Shown: piece after piece, positions 16,705 through 25,919 of the stretch
How the letters are laid out: each line of letters starts with the position of its first letter
How positions within the stretch are numbered: the stretch's first letter is position 1
From: Pelagibius sp. CAU 1746
GTDB taxonomy: Bacteria > Pseudomonadota > Alphaproteobacteria > Kiloniellales > Kiloniellaceae
NCBI RefSeq assembly: GCF_039839785.1
Contig: NZ_JBDOQT010000001.1
Coordinates: 2,914,001-2,978,000 of the forward strand
Direction of reading: 5' to 3'
DNA length: 64,000 bases
The notes under the pieces: model-generated
The model's database searches: none
What the model saw: only the letters and a program-made list of their open reading frames with translations
Told to the model about the DNA's origin: nothing
Translations under genes and position numbers: made by a program

Positions 16705-17937
16705 ATGTCGATCAGAAGCGAGAAGGTGACTTTCTCGGGCGCCGGTGGCGATATCCTGGCTGCGCGTCTGGACCTGCCGCCCGGGAGACCGCGGGCCTAC
16801 GCGCTTTTTGCGCACTGCTTCACCTGCAACAAGGACATCTTCGCTGCCAGCCGTATCGCCGGTGCTCTGGCGATGCAGGGCATCGCCGTGCTGCGCTTCG
16901 ATTTCACCGGCTTGGGCGCCAGCGAAGGCGATTTCGCCAACACCAACTTCTCCTCCAACATCGCGGATCTTCTGTGTGCCGCCGATTACCTGCGCCGGAC
17001 CCACGCGGCGCCGAAGCTATTGATCGGCCACAGCTTGGGCGGGGCGGCGGTTCTGATGGCGGCCGCGCAGATCCCGGAAGCCACGGCAGCGGCGACCATC
17101 GGGGCGCCGGCAGACCCGGCGCACGTCGCCGCCCACTTCACCGAGGCACGCCCGGAGATCGAGGCTGCGGGCGAGGCGGAGGTCCTGCTGGTCGGGCGGC
17201 CCTTCCGCATCAAGAAGCAGTTCCTGGAGGATATCGAGAATCATAAGCTGGAAAGGGCCGTCGCCGACCTGCGCAAGGCGCTGATGGTGTTCCACGCACC
17301 ACGCGACGCGACCGTCGGCATCGACAACGCCAGCCGCATCTTTCTTGCCGCCAAGCATCCCAAGAGCTTCGTCTCCCTGGACGACGCCGATCACTTGCTG
17401 AGCCGCAAGGCCGATGCGGTCTATGTGGCCGATGTGCTGGCTGCCTGGGCCGGGCGCTACATCTGCCGGGAGGAAGCGCCGACGGAATTGAATGCCGCTA
17501 CAGGAACGGTGGTGGTCGAGGAAACCGGGGAAGGCAAGTTCACCCAGCGCATCGCGGCGGGTCCACACCGGTTGCGCGCCGACGAGCCGGTGAGCTATGG
17601 CGGGCTGGACAGCGGGCCATCGCCCTATGACCTGTTGCTGGCGGGACTTGGCGCCTGCACCTCGATGACGTTGAGGCTCTATGCTGAGCGCAAAGGCCTG
17701 GCGCTGGAAAAGACCCGCGTGATCCTGTCGCACGACAAGATCCACGCCGAAGACTGCGAGACCTGCGAAACCCGAAGCGGCAAGATCGACCGGATTCAGA
17801 GGACCATTCGGATCAACGGCGATCTAGACGACGCGGAGCGCCAAAGGCTGATGGAAATTGCCGACAAATGTCCCGTCCACCGCACTCTCGAAAGCGAAAT
17901 CCTCATCGAGACGAAAGCCGACGGGCGTTTCGACTGA
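16705..17937 (+). CDS. Alpha/beta hydrolase-OsmC fusion protein
   Basis: A 410-residue two-domain protein. Residues 1-255 are a serine hydrolase of the alpha/beta fold with the nucleophile elbow GHSLGG (Ser110), FDFTGLGASEG before it and a terminal DADHLLS histidine. Residues about 265-405 are an OsmC/Ohr-family domain with Cys318 in GACTSM and Cys389 in KCPVHRTLE, the pair that reduces organic hydroperoxides. Fusions of this architecture are known in proteobacteria; their joint substrate is not established. GAAGGGTGTGAG precedes the ATG. Confidence 0.93.
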   Translation: MSIRSEKVTFSGAGGDILAARLDLPPGRPRAYALFAHCFTCNKDIFAASRIAGALAMQGIAVLRFDFTGLGASEGDFANTNFSSNIADLLCAADYLRRTHAAPKLLIGHSLGGAAVLMAAAQIPEATAAATIGAPADPAHVAAHFTEARPEIEAAGEAEVLLVGRPFRIKKQFLEDIENHKLERAVADLRKALMVFHAPRDATVGIDNASRIFLAAKHPKSFVSLDDADHLLSRKADAVYVADVLAAWAGRYICREEAPTELNAATGTVVVEETGEGKFTQRIAAGPHRLRADEPVSYGGLDSGPSPYDLLLAGLGACTSMTLRLYAERKGLALEKTRVILSHDKIHAEDCETCETRSGKIDRIQRTIRINGDLDDAERQRLMEIADKCPVHRTLESEILIETKADGRFD

Positions 17938-18399
17938 CCTGCCCGCCGCGCGTCGCTTCTGTTGTATTGGCTGTCGCACCGCTGCTACTCGTGGGTTTCC
18001 GCCAGGACTAGAGTTTGTTAGGCTTGTCGTTGAAAAGAAACAAAATAAGCCGAGGCTTGGCGACGGTCTGTCGCCAGGCGGCAGGGCAGAGGGGCGTTTG
18101 AAAGTGCAGAGGGAGCGAGAAGGTTGCGGGCGATCGCTGGCCGGCAGAGGTGTCTGTTGCCGTGATTTATGGCCTGCCGGCACGATCATCCATGACTGAC
18201 CAATTCGTGACGAGGCCGAGCGATTCTCAAGAACCGCGGAGTTCCAGCCGGCGGTTATGCATGTTTCGGCGCAGCATGCAGAAAGCTGTGGTCGGGATTC
18301 GAGCGAGACGAAGACGCTGAGAATCATGAGAAATGGCCGATCGGCCTGCTGAGGCGCCGGCCGGGCGGCCAAAGGAAATCTCACAGGGAGACCGAGAAA
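17938..18399. other. 462-base non-coding region upstream of the peptide/opine ABC operon
   Basis: No gene convinces here. An overlapping frame at 17858-18199 starts inside the OsmC gene and has unrelated composition. Two dyads are visible: TGGCGAC (18058-18064) with GTCGCCA (18070-18076), and a perfect 12-base palindrome GGCCGATCGGCC at 18335-18346, about 55 bases before the binding-protein start. The latter position would suit an operator, but no regulator gene is adjacent. Promoters for the ABC operon should lie here. Confidence 0.35.
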
Positions 18400-20115
18400 A
18401 TGACGAAGAAGAACGAGTTGGAAAGCATCAACGGGAAGCCGTTGCACCCCGGCGTGAAGAATCTTTGCGACCAGTATGAGAGCAATAGGATAGACAGACG
18501 GGAGTTCGTGCGTCTGGCGGCGTTTCTGGGAGTGTCCGCGGCTTCGGCCTACGCCTTCGCCGGCGACCCGACCGGCGGCGGCCTGGTTCAGGAAGCGGCG
18601 GCTGAAACCCCGAAGAAGGGCGGCACCCTGCGCGTCGCCATGCAGGTGCAGGAGATGGTCGATCCCGCGACCTTCGACTGGACCCAGAAGTCCAACCAGG
18701 CTCGCCATATCATCGAGTACCTGACCATCACCGGCCCGGACAACATCACGCGGCCCTATCTGGCGGAAAGCTGGGAAGCCTCCGACGACTTGAAGACCTG
18801 GACCTTCAAGCTGCGTCAGGGCGTGAAATGGAGCAACGGCGACGATTTCAACGCCGACGACGTGGTGTTCAACTTCACCCGCTGGCTCGATCCGGCGACC
18901 GGTTCCTCCAATCTCGGCCTCTTCTCCGCCATGACGGAAGAGTACGACACCGGAGAAAAGAACGATGACGGCAGTGCCAAGATGGGCAAACGCATGAGTG
19001 AGGGGGCCGTCGAGAAGGTCGACGACCACACCGTGCGCCTGCATCTGAACTCGGCCGTCCTGTCGATGCCGGAGAACCTCTACAACTATCCGACCGCCAT
19101 CGTGCACCGGAACTTCACCAAGGACGGCGGCGACTTCTCCAAGAACCCCGTCGGTACCGGTGCCTTCGAGCTGGTGAAGTTCGCCGTCGGCGAAGAGTGC
19201 GTGCTGCGCCGGCGCAGCGAGGCCTATTGGGGCGGCGATGTCTACCTCGACGAGATTCGCTACATCGACACGGGCGAGGATGACTCGGCGGCGATCGCCG
19301 CCTTGGCATCGGGCCAGGTCGATGCGATCTACCGCCTTGGCATCCCGACCCTGGAGATTGCCGAGCGCATTCCCGGCGTTGTGGTCTCTCAGGCTGTGAC
19401 CGCCCAGACCGGCGTCATCCGCATGAACGTCAACAATGCGCCCTTCGACAACAGGAAGGTTCGCCAGGCGATGGTGCTTGCGTCCGATAATGCCCAGAAC
19501 CTGAAGCTCGCACACCGCGGCATGGGCTCGGTTGGCGAGAACCATCACGTTGGGGAAATTCATCCGGAGTACGCCAAGCTGCCGCCGCTGAAACGCGACG
19601 TGGCGAAAGCCAAGGCATTGCTGGCCGAGGCCGGCTTCCCCAACGGTATCCAAGTAACCTGCAATGTCGGCAACACCGACGGCACCTGGGAGCAGGATTC
19701 CGTGCAGGTTCTGAAGGAGAACGCCGCAGAGGCCGGCATCGACATCACCATCAACGTCATGCCTTCGGCTCAGTACTGGGAAGTCTGGAACAAGGCGCCG
19801 TTCAGCCTGACCTCCTGGACCCACCGCCCGCTTGGGACCATGGTGTTGAGCTTGGCCTACCGCAGTGGCGTGCCCTGGAATGAATCCGGCTACAGCAATC
19901 CGGAGTTCGATGCGGCCCTGGACAAGGCGGAGTCCATCCTCGATGTCGCCAAGCGGCGCGATCAGATGGCGGTGGTGGAGAAAATCCTCCAGGACGATGC
20001 CGTTATGGTGCAGCCTTTCTTCCGCTCCGTTTTCACGGCGGCGAAGGACAACGTCAAAGCCTATCAGACTCACCCGACCCGCTATCACCAGTTTAATAGC
20101 GTTTGGTTGGGTTGA
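18400..20115 (+). CDS. ABC transporter substrate-binding protein, family 5, Tat-type signal
   Basis: Periplasmic receptor of the peptide/nickel/opine family (571 residues). The N-terminus is unusual: about 30 hydrophilic residues, then [13 protein letters not shown] with the twin arginines at 33-34 and a hydrophobic stretch, which indicates export folded by the Tat pathway. The mature part begins near [10 protein letters not shown] and has the family landmarks [23 protein letters not shown] and, near the end, a helix-rich region ending [20 protein letters not shown]. The ligand cannot be predicted. CACAGGGAGA precedes the start. Followed by a terminator hairpin, then the permease genes. Confidence 0.9.
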   Translation: MTKKNELESINGKPLHPGVKNLCDQYESNRIDRREFVRLAAFLGVSAASAYAFAGDPTGGGLVQEAAAETPKKGGTLRVAMQVQEMVDPATFDWTQKSNQARHIIEYLTITGPDNITRPYLAESWEASDDLKTWTFKLRQGVKWSNGDDFNADDVVFNFTRWLDPATGSSNLGLFSAMTEEYDTGEKNDDGSAKMGKRMSEGAVEKVDDHTVRLHLNSAVLSMPENLYNYPTAIVHRNFTKDGGDFSKNPVGTGAFELVKFAVGEECVLRRRSEAYWGGDVYLDEIRYIDTGEDDSAAIAALASGQVDAIYRLGIPTLEIAERIPGVVVSQAVTAQTGVIRMNVNNAPFDNRKVRQAMVLASDNAQNLKLAHRGMGSVGENHHVGEIHPEYAKLPPLKRDVAKAKALLAEAGFPNGIQVTCNVGNTDGTWEQDSVQVLKENAAEAGIDITINVMPSAQYWEVWNKAPFSLTSWTHRPLGTMVLSLAYRSGVPWNESGYSNPEFDAALDKAESILDVAKRRDQMAVVEKILQDDAVMVQPFFRSVFTAAKDNVKAYQTHPTRYHQFNSVWLG

Positions 20116-20120
20116 ACGAG

Positions 20121-20154
20121 AAGGGCCGCGGTCGTGAAGTGCCGCGGCCCTTTT
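20121..20154 (+). terminator. Hairpin terminator after the binding-protein gene
   Basis: Perfect 11-base arms AAGGGCCGCGG (20121-20131) and CCGCGGCCCTT (20142-20152) with a 10-base loop and TTTTCCTTTT after. It lies 5 bases after the stop and before the permease genes. Partial read-through would give excess binding protein over the membrane complex. Confidence 0.85.
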
Positions 20155-20273
20155 CCTTTTGCTGCGGCGGGCCCCTGTCGCCGGACTTGCGAGGCGGCCT
20201 GGGCGAGGGGTAGCCGGGAACACTCCGGCGAAACCTCCTAAGCAGATAGTTGGGACCGGAAGGCTAGATCGCG

Positions 20274-21206
20274 ATGCTGGTTTTTATCGTTCGGCGCTTC
20301 GGCACCATGGCTTTGACCATGCTGGTCGTATCGATTCTGGTATTCCTGCTGCTCGAGATCAATGTCGAGAGCGTTGCCACGAAAGTTCTCGGACCCTACA
20401 CCTCGCAGGAACAGCGTGAGATCTGGTTGGAGCGCAACGGCTATACCGACCCTGCGGTCTGGCGTTACCTGCGCTGGCTGGCCAACTTCGTCGTAGGCGA
20501 CTTCGGTGACTCCGTGCGCTTCAAGGTGCCGGTCAGCGACGTCATGTGGCCGCGGCTCGCGAACACCGCCATCCTGGGCGGTATCGCGCTGTTCATCGCT
20601 TCGATGATCGGCCTCACCCTGGGTGTCGTCGCGGGTATGCGCGAAGGCGGCGGCCGCGACCGCGGCGTTTCGGTGTTGGCGGTGCTCACCACCTCGGTCC
20701 CCGAATTCGCCAGCGCCGTTTTTCTGTCCGGGCTTTTCGTCTTCACCTGGCCTCTGTTGCCGGGCACCAGCGGCATGGCCGACGGGTTCGATCCGGTGCA
20801 GCTCGTTCTTCCGGTGATGGTCCTGGTGATCTACGACTGGGGCTACGTGGCGCGCATGACCCGGGCGTCGATGGCCGAAGTGATGATGACGCACTACATC
20901 CGCACGGCCGTCCTCAAGGGCCTGCCCTATGGTCAGGTGATCCGAAAGCACGCGCTGCGCAACGCGCTGATCGCGCCTTTCACCGTCATCATGTTGCAGA
21001 TCAACTGGCTACTCTCCGGCGTGATCGTCGTCGAGGTCGCCTTCGCCTACAAAGGCTTCGGCAGCCTACTCTACGAGGCTTCGCTGAACAGCGACATCTA
21101 TCTCATCGAAGCCTGCGCCATGGTGGCCGTCTTCGTCGCCGTGATGACACAGACCTTGGCGGATATCGGTTATACCTATCTCAACCCGCGAATTCGATTC
21201 AGCTAG
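20274..21206 (+). CDS. ABC transporter permease, DppB type
   Basis: First membrane subunit of the peptide/opine-type importer: 310 residues, hydrophobic, with the DppB-type start MLVFIVRRFGTMALTML and the coupling loop MAEVMMTHYIRTAVLKGLPYGQVIRKHALRNAL in the second half, ending in TLADIGYTYLNPRIRFS. It starts 158 bases after the binding protein gene and ends 11 bases before the second permease. Confidence 0.93.
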   Translation: MLVFIVRRFGTMALTMLVVSILVFLLLEINVESVATKVLGPYTSQEQREIWLERNGYTDPAVWRYLRWLANFVVGDFGDSVRFKVPVSDVMWPRLANTAILGGIALFIASMIGLTLGVVAGMREGGGRDRGVSVLAVLTTSVPEFASAVFLSGLFVFTWPLLPGTSGMADGFDPVQLVLPVMVLVIYDWGYVARMTRASMAEVMMTHYIRTAVLKGLPYGQVIRKHALRNALIAPFTVIMLQINWLLSGVIVVEVAFAYKGFGSLLYEASLNSDIYLIEACAMVAVFVAVMTQTLADIGYTYLNPRIRFS

Positions 21207-21217
21207 GAGGGGGCGCC

Positions 21218-22105
21218 ATGACCGAGCAAGCTGTTTCCGTGCCGCGCCGCGACTCTCGGCTGCTGCGTTTCGTCCTGGGGCTGGCTCTGATCCGTGAAAG
21301 CTGGGTCGGAATGATCGGCTTGGGCATCATCGTCTTCTGGGCGCTGGTGGCGATCTTCGCCGACGTGCTCGCACCCTTTCCGCCGAACCAACCGGGGCTG
21401 CCGCTGGCGCCGCCGGGATCTGTCTCTATGGACGGCGCCGGCATCTATTGGCTGGGCACGGATCATCTTGGCCGCGATTTGCTTTCGCGGATCATCCATG
21501 GCTCGCGGCAGGTTCTGCTCTACGCGCCTCTCGCGACCTTTTGCGCCTATCTGGTGGGTATCCCCATGGGATTGGCCGCGGGCTATCGCCGGGGAGTGAC
21601 GGACGACGTGCTGTCCTTTATCGCGAACGTCATCCTCTCGTTCCCGGTCTTGGTCCTCTATATCATCATCATCGCCACCATCGGCGCGTCGGGGTCGAAT
21701 ATCGTGATCGCGGTGACTTTCGCATCGGCGCCCGGGGTCATGCGCATCGTGCGCGGCTTGGTGCTGGACCTGCGCAATCGTGAATACGTTTTCGCCGCCG
21801 AGACGCGTGGTGAATCGGTCTGGCGGATCATGCTGGTGGAGATCCTTCCCAACGCCCGCGGCCCCCTCATCGTCGATGCCTGCCTGCGGCTGGGCTACGT
21901 GGTGATCACCATCGGAACTCTCGGATTTCTCGGCCTCGGCCTGCCGCCGCCCGACCCCGATTGGGGCGGCATGGTCTCCGAACTCCGGCAGTACGCCATC
22001 GTCGATCCCATGCTCGCGGTCTTCCCCTGCATCGCGATTTCTTCGCTGGTGCTGGGGTTCAATCTGCTGGCCGACGGCCTGCGTGAAGTCTCGCTGCGCG
22101 ACTAG
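21218..22105 (+). CDS. ABC transporter permease, DppC type
   Basis: Second membrane subunit, 295 residues. Landmarks of the DppC family: GTDHLGRDLLSRIIHGSR near residue 85, SFPVLVLYIIIIA, and the coupling loop REYVFAAETRGESVWRIMLVEILPNA. The ATG at 21218 follows AGGAGGGGG; the frame is open far upstream but that part is out of frame with the first permease and not coding. Eleven bases before the fused ATPase gene. Confidence 0.93.
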   Translation: MTEQAVSVPRRDSRLLRFVLGLALIRESWVGMIGLGIIVFWALVAIFADVLAPFPPNQPGLPLAPPGSVSMDGAGIYWLGTDHLGRDLLSRIIHGSRQVLLYAPLATFCAYLVGIPMGLAAGYRRGVTDDVLSFIANVILSFPVLVLYIIIIATIGASGSNIVIAVTFASAPGVMRIVRGLVLDLRNREYVFAAETRGESVWRIMLVEILPNARGPLIVDACLRLGYVVITIGTLGFLGLGLPPPDPDWGGMVSELRQYAIVDPMLAVFPCIAISSLVLGFNLLADGLREVSLRD

Positions 22106-22116
22106 GGGAGAGGGAG

Positions 22117-24228
22117 ATGCCGAGCCAAAGCCACAGCTTCGACGGTCCGGTCCTGGAATGCCGCGACCTGTGCATTTCCTACTTCACCAGGGCCGGCGAG
22201 ATTCCCGCGGTGATCGACTTCAATATGACCTTGGAGCAAGGGGGCAGCATCGGCCTGGTCGGCGAGTCCGGCTGCGGCAAGTCGACCGTGGCCATGGCCA
22301 TCATGCGCTATCTCGGCGGGAACGGGGCCATCGTCGGTGGGCAGGTCTTCTACAAGGGTCGCGACATGGCGACCTTCAGCGACGAGGAACTGCGTCAATT
22401 GCGCGGCAACGAGATCGCCATGGTCTATCAGGAACCCATGGCCTCGCTGAACCCCTCCATGACCTTGGGCAGGCAGCTCATGGAGGTACCGCTGTGTCAC
22501 GAGAATATCAGCGAGCAGGAAGCCTACAAGCGGTGCCGGCAGATGCTGGCCGATGTGAACCTTCCGGACCCGGACCGCATCATGTCGGTTTACCCGCACC
22601 AGATCTCCGGCGGGCAGCAGCAGCGCGTGGTCATCGCCATGGCGCTGCTGTCCAATCCCTCGCTGCTGCTGTTGGACGAACCGACGACGGCGCTGGACGT
22701 GACGGTCGAGGCCGGCATCATCGAACTGATCGGTCAGATCGCCCGGAAGTTCAACACCTCGATGGTTTACATCTCGCACAACCTGGGTCTCATCCTGGAG
22801 ACCTGTGACCGGGTGAACGTCATGTACTCGGGTGTGGTGGTCGAGAGCGGCACGGTGGGCGAGGTCTTCGACCATATGCGCCATCCCTATACCAAGGGAC
22901 TCTTCGGCTGCATCCCCTTGCCGGGCGCGGACAAGACGGCGCGCCCCCTGGTGCCGATCCGCGGTCAACTGCCGTTGCCCCACCAGCGCCCACCGGGCTG
23001 CTACTTCGGGCCGCGCTGCGACTTTTTCCAAGGTGGCCTCTGCGATCGCGAGAACCTGGCCATGACCCAGGTGCCGGACGAACCCGGACACGATGTGCGC
23101 TGCCGCCGTTGGCAGGTCATCGATTGGGACAGCTATCATCCCGAGGGTGTCGGGGCCGGCGAGATGGAGGCCGGCGATGTTGTGCTCTCCATCGACAACA
23201 TGAAGAAGTACTACGAGCTGACCGACAACTCGATAGCCGCCATGATCTCCGGCAAGCGGGTGCGTTACGTGAAGGCCAATGAGAGCATCACTTTCGATGC
23301 CCGGTCTTGCGAGACCGTGGCTGTCGTCGGCGAGTCCGGCTGCGGCAAGTCGACCTTCGCCAAGGTGCTGATGGGCCTGGAGACGGCAACCGACGGCAAG
23401 GTGGTGTTCAACGGCAAGGACATTTCGCAGGAGGAGGTGCAGAACCGCTCGCCCGAGCAGGTCGGCTCCATGCAAATGATCTTTCAGAACCCTTTCGACA
23501 CTCTCAATCCCAGCCACAGCGTCGGAGCGCAGTTGGCCCGGGTGATCCGCAAGTTCGGCGTTGAATCGGATCGGGACAAGGTCGAGCAGCGCGTCATGCA
23601 GTTGCTGGACCTCGTGAAGCTGCCGCGTGAGTTCGCAAGGCGCCGGCCGCGCCAGCTTTCCGGCGGGCAGAAGCAGCGCGTCGGCATCGCGCGGGCCTTC
23701 GCCGGCAACCCGACCACCGTGGTGGCCGACGAGCCTGTCTCGGCCCTGGACGTCTCGGTGCAGGCAGCCGTTACCGGGCTCCTGATGGATATTCAAAAGA
23801 CCTACCGCACGACCCTGATCTTCATCAGCCACGACCTCAGCCTCGTGCGCTACCTGGCCGACCGTGTGGTGGTGATGTATCTGGGCCACATCGTCGAGCA
23901 GGGGACCACCGACGAAGTCTTTGCACCGCCCTATCATCCCTATACCGAAGCTCTGCTCTCGGCGGTGCCGATCGCCGACACCTCGGTGGAGAAGACACGG
24001 ATCATTCTGGAAGGCAATTTGCCCTCGGTGACCAACCCGCCGGCGGGCTGCGTCTTCAACACTCGCTGTCCGCACAAAATCGGCCCGGTCTGCGAAACCG
24101 AGGTTCCCCCCGTAGTCGAGCCCACGCCTGGACACCGGATCGCCTGTCACCTTTCGATGGAGACGCTGCGGGAGATGAAACCGGTGATCGTGATGGCCAA
24201 GGATGCCGCGCCCCCGGCGGCGGAGTAG
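22117..24228 (+). CDS. Fused double ABC ATPase (DppD-DppF type)
   Basis: Both ATPase subunits of the importer in one 703-residue chain. The first half has Walker [10 protein letters not shown] at 49-57, signature ISGGQQQRV and Walker [13 protein letters not shown]. The second has Walker [10 protein letters not shown] at 405-413, signature [14 protein letters not shown] and [11 protein letters not shown]. Each half ends in the oligopeptide-transporter C-terminal region with cysteines ([30 protein letters not shown]), so both are full modules. Bacterial homologs are mostly separate DppD and DppF; fusions also occur (as in E. coli YejF and GsiA). GGGGAGAGGGAG precedes the ATG. Confidence 0.93.
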   Translation: MPSQSHSFDGPVLECRDLCISYFTRAGEIPAVIDFNMTLEQGGSIGLVGESGCGKSTVAMAIMRYLGGNGAIVGGQVFYKGRDMATFSDEELRQLRGNEIAMVYQEPMASLNPSMTLGRQLMEVPLCHENISEQEAYKRCRQMLADVNLPDPDRIMSVYPHQISGGQQQRVVIAMALLSNPSLLLLDEPTTALDVTVEAGIIELIGQIARKFNTSMVYISHNLGLILETCDRVNVMYSGVVVESGTVGEVFDHMRHPYTKGLFGCIPLPGADKTARPLVPIRGQLPLPHQRPPGCYFGPRCDFFQGGLCDRENLAMTQVPDEPGHDVRCRRWQVIDWDSYHPEGVGAGEMEAGDVVLSIDNMKKYYELTDNSIAAMISGKRVRYVKANESITFDARSCETVAVVGESGCGKSTFAKVLMGLETATDGKVVFNGKDISQEEVQNRSPEQVGSMQMIFQNPFDTLNPSHSVGAQLARVIRKFGVESDRDKVEQRVMQLLDLVKLPREFARRRPRQLSGGQKQRVGIARAFAGNPTTVVADEPVSALDVSVQAAVTGLLMDIQKTYRTTLIFISHDLSLVRYLADRVVVMYLGHIVEQGTTDEVFAPPYHPYTEALLSAVPIADTSVEKTRIILEGNLPSVTNPPAGCVFNTRCPHKIGPVCETEVPPVVEPTPGHRIACHLSMETLREMKPVIVMAKDAAPPAAE

Positions 24229-24370
24229 GGCGCCCGGCGCTGAGGGGAGGGGCACCGGGGTATCCGGCCTACCGCCTTTGTGTCACGCCGTATCGGCGTT
24301 GCGGCGCTTGCCGGAACGCGCGCCGGGTCGTACCTTCGGCGTCATGAATGCGGCGGAAAGATTAACCATA

Positions 24371-25447
24371 ATGCGCGGCCCGGCGGCCGTGGCCTGCCTG
24401 ACCCTGTCGGCTCTGCTTCTGGCGGCCTGCACCATAGAGGTCGGCCCGCCACCGGAATCAGACCCGCCGCTGGTGCCCCAGAAGGCCAAAGCGCCACCGC
24501 CGCCGCCCCAGCCCAGCGAGCCGCAGCCTTGGTCACGGGATCTGAACCTGAACGCAGGTCCGACACTGGTTGACGAAGGCGAGTTGGCCGAAGGCCTGGT
24601 CGCCGGCGATAGCGACGTGGTCTATAGCAGCGAGCGTCTCACCTTCGAATCCGCGTTCAACGACGAGGGACCGAAGAGCGAGGCCGAACGTGCCCGGGAG
24701 CGGGCGCGGAAGCGGGCGGAGGCGGCGGGAAGGCCGGTGCCGCCCGAGGTAACCGCAGCGCCGGTGGAACAGGTCAGCGCCCGGGAACTGCCGCCGCCAG
24801 GTCAAGCCGTGGCACCCGCGACGACCGAGCCCCCGACGCCGGTGAAGCGGGATTGGCGGGAATCGCGCCTGCCGCCGCCGCCGAAATTCCCGCCCGTGCC
24901 AAAGGACGCGCCCGTGCCTCAATCCGCGGACGGGAGCGGTGAGGCGGCCGATCCGACTGCGATTTCGACGGCAGCCCCGGCAGCGGCCGGTTCCCCGCCC
25001 GCGCAAGATCGGCCGGAGCCCCCGCTGGAACCTATGGAGGCGGCGGCGCAGGTGCCGGAAGCCGGTAATCCCGCGGAGACGGGGCAGGCGGCGTCATTGC
25101 AAATGGCCGCTTCGGGACCCTCGGATGAGGCGGCGGCGCGGCCGGAGACGGCTGAAGCCGCGGCGGCCTTCGCCGCGGTTGCCTGGAACGCACCGGCGGG
25201 CAGCATTCTGGTCCAGGTTTCCGCGGTTCAGAAAGAGGAGAACGTCGTCGGTGAGTGGCGGCGCCTGCAGGCGGCATACCCGCAGGTTCTGGAGCCCCTG
25301 AGGCTGGTGGTTGAAGAGGCCAAGCTGGGCGAGCGCGGCGTCTTCTATCGTGTCCAGGCCGGCGCCTTTGGCACGGAGGAAGGCGCGACGGCGGCCTGCG
25401 ACAATCTCATCGATGCCGGGCAGGCCTGCTTCGTGGTGGTGCGCTAG
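24371..25447 (+). CDS. SPOR-domain lipoprotein
   Basis: A lipoprotein (signal MRGPAAVACLTLSALLLAAC, lipobox LLAAC) with a long disordered Pro/Ala/Glu-rich middle of about 220 residues, and a C-terminal SPOR-like domain of about 85 residues (ILVQVSAVQKEENV ... YRVQAGAFGTEEGA). SPOR domains bind denuded peptidoglycan glycan at division sites. The ATG at 24371 is preferred for its GGAAAG ribosome-binding site; an in-frame ATG at 24344 would add nine residues and still give a workable signal. The middle repeats Pro-rich motifs but no ordered fold. Confidence 0.85.
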   Translation: MRGPAAVACLTLSALLLAACTIEVGPPPESDPPLVPQKAKAPPPPPQPSEPQPWSRDLNLNAGPTLVDEGELAEGLVAGDSDVVYSSERLTFESAFNDEGPKSEAERARERARKRAEAAGRPVPPEVTAAPVEQVSARELPPPGQAVAPATTEPPTPVKRDWRESRLPPPPKFPPVPKDAPVPQSADGSGEAADPTAISTAAPAAAGSPPAQDRPEPPLEPMEAAAQVPEAGNPAETGQAASLQMAASGPSDEAAARPETAEAAAAFAAVAWNAPAGSILVQVSAVQKEENVVGEWRRLQAAYPQVLEPLRLVVEEAKLGERGVFYRVQAGAFGTEEGATAACDNLIDAGQACFVVVR

Positions 25448-25465
25448 GCGCGGGGTGGTTTCCCC

Positions 25466-25723
25466 TCAATGCGTGACGCGGATCTCACTATCGGTGACCG
25501 CTGCGAAAGGCACCCTTAGGGCGACAAGCTTCCATTCCGGCCCGCGGCCCTCCGCCCAATGGCGGAACTGCTGCTTGGCACGGTGGACGACTTCTTCTTC
25601 GGTCTGCTCGTGCGCCGAGATGACCTGCTGATAGATCTCCAGGTGAATCTGGTGCTCTTCGTCATCCAACTGGAGTTTCACGTCGTACTTCGGCACGGAA
25701 GGACGCTCCGGTATTGCTTGCAT
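25466..25723 (-). CDS. Hypothetical small protein, 85 residues
   Basis: A soluble 85-residue protein: short Pro-rich start, a beta-like segment (YDVKLQLDDEEHQIHLEIY), a helix with many Gln and Glu (SAHEQTEEEVVHRAKQQFRHW), then EWKLVALRVPFAAV. The pattern suggests a small alpha/beta domain. It is convergent with the SPOR lipoprotein (18 bases between stops) and divergent from the histidine kinase. I do not recognise the family. Confidence 0.6.
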   Translation of the reverse strand: MQAIPERPSVPKYDVKLQLDDEEHQIHLEIYQQVISAHEQTEEEVVHRAKQQFRHWAEGRGPEWKLVALRVPFAAVTDSEIRVTH

Positions 25724-25919
25724 TTGACCTCGGCTAGGCTAAGTCAGGACCTCTTTCCCTTTCGTTAACCGCTGCGCGCCCGTCTTGAGATTGAGTATGG
25801 TTAGCAGGACCTTAAGGCGACAAGATGCCGGTATACCAGCAACTTGGAGGCGGAATCCCCGGTGTATTAGGGGGATTTGCCGCTATAATCTTGCCAGACT
25901 GCGAGAGTAGGACGGCTCT

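Noticed and set aside
17824-20223. Very long antisense open frame (about 800 codons) opposite the binding-protein gene
   Set aside because: It mirrors the GC-rich codon periodicity of a well-supported gene and has low-complexity His/Asp/Gly/Val-rich composition.
22102-24255. Antisense open frame of 717 codons opposite the fused ATPase
   Set aside because: The plus-strand protein has all ABC motifs; the antisense frame shows no recognisable domain.
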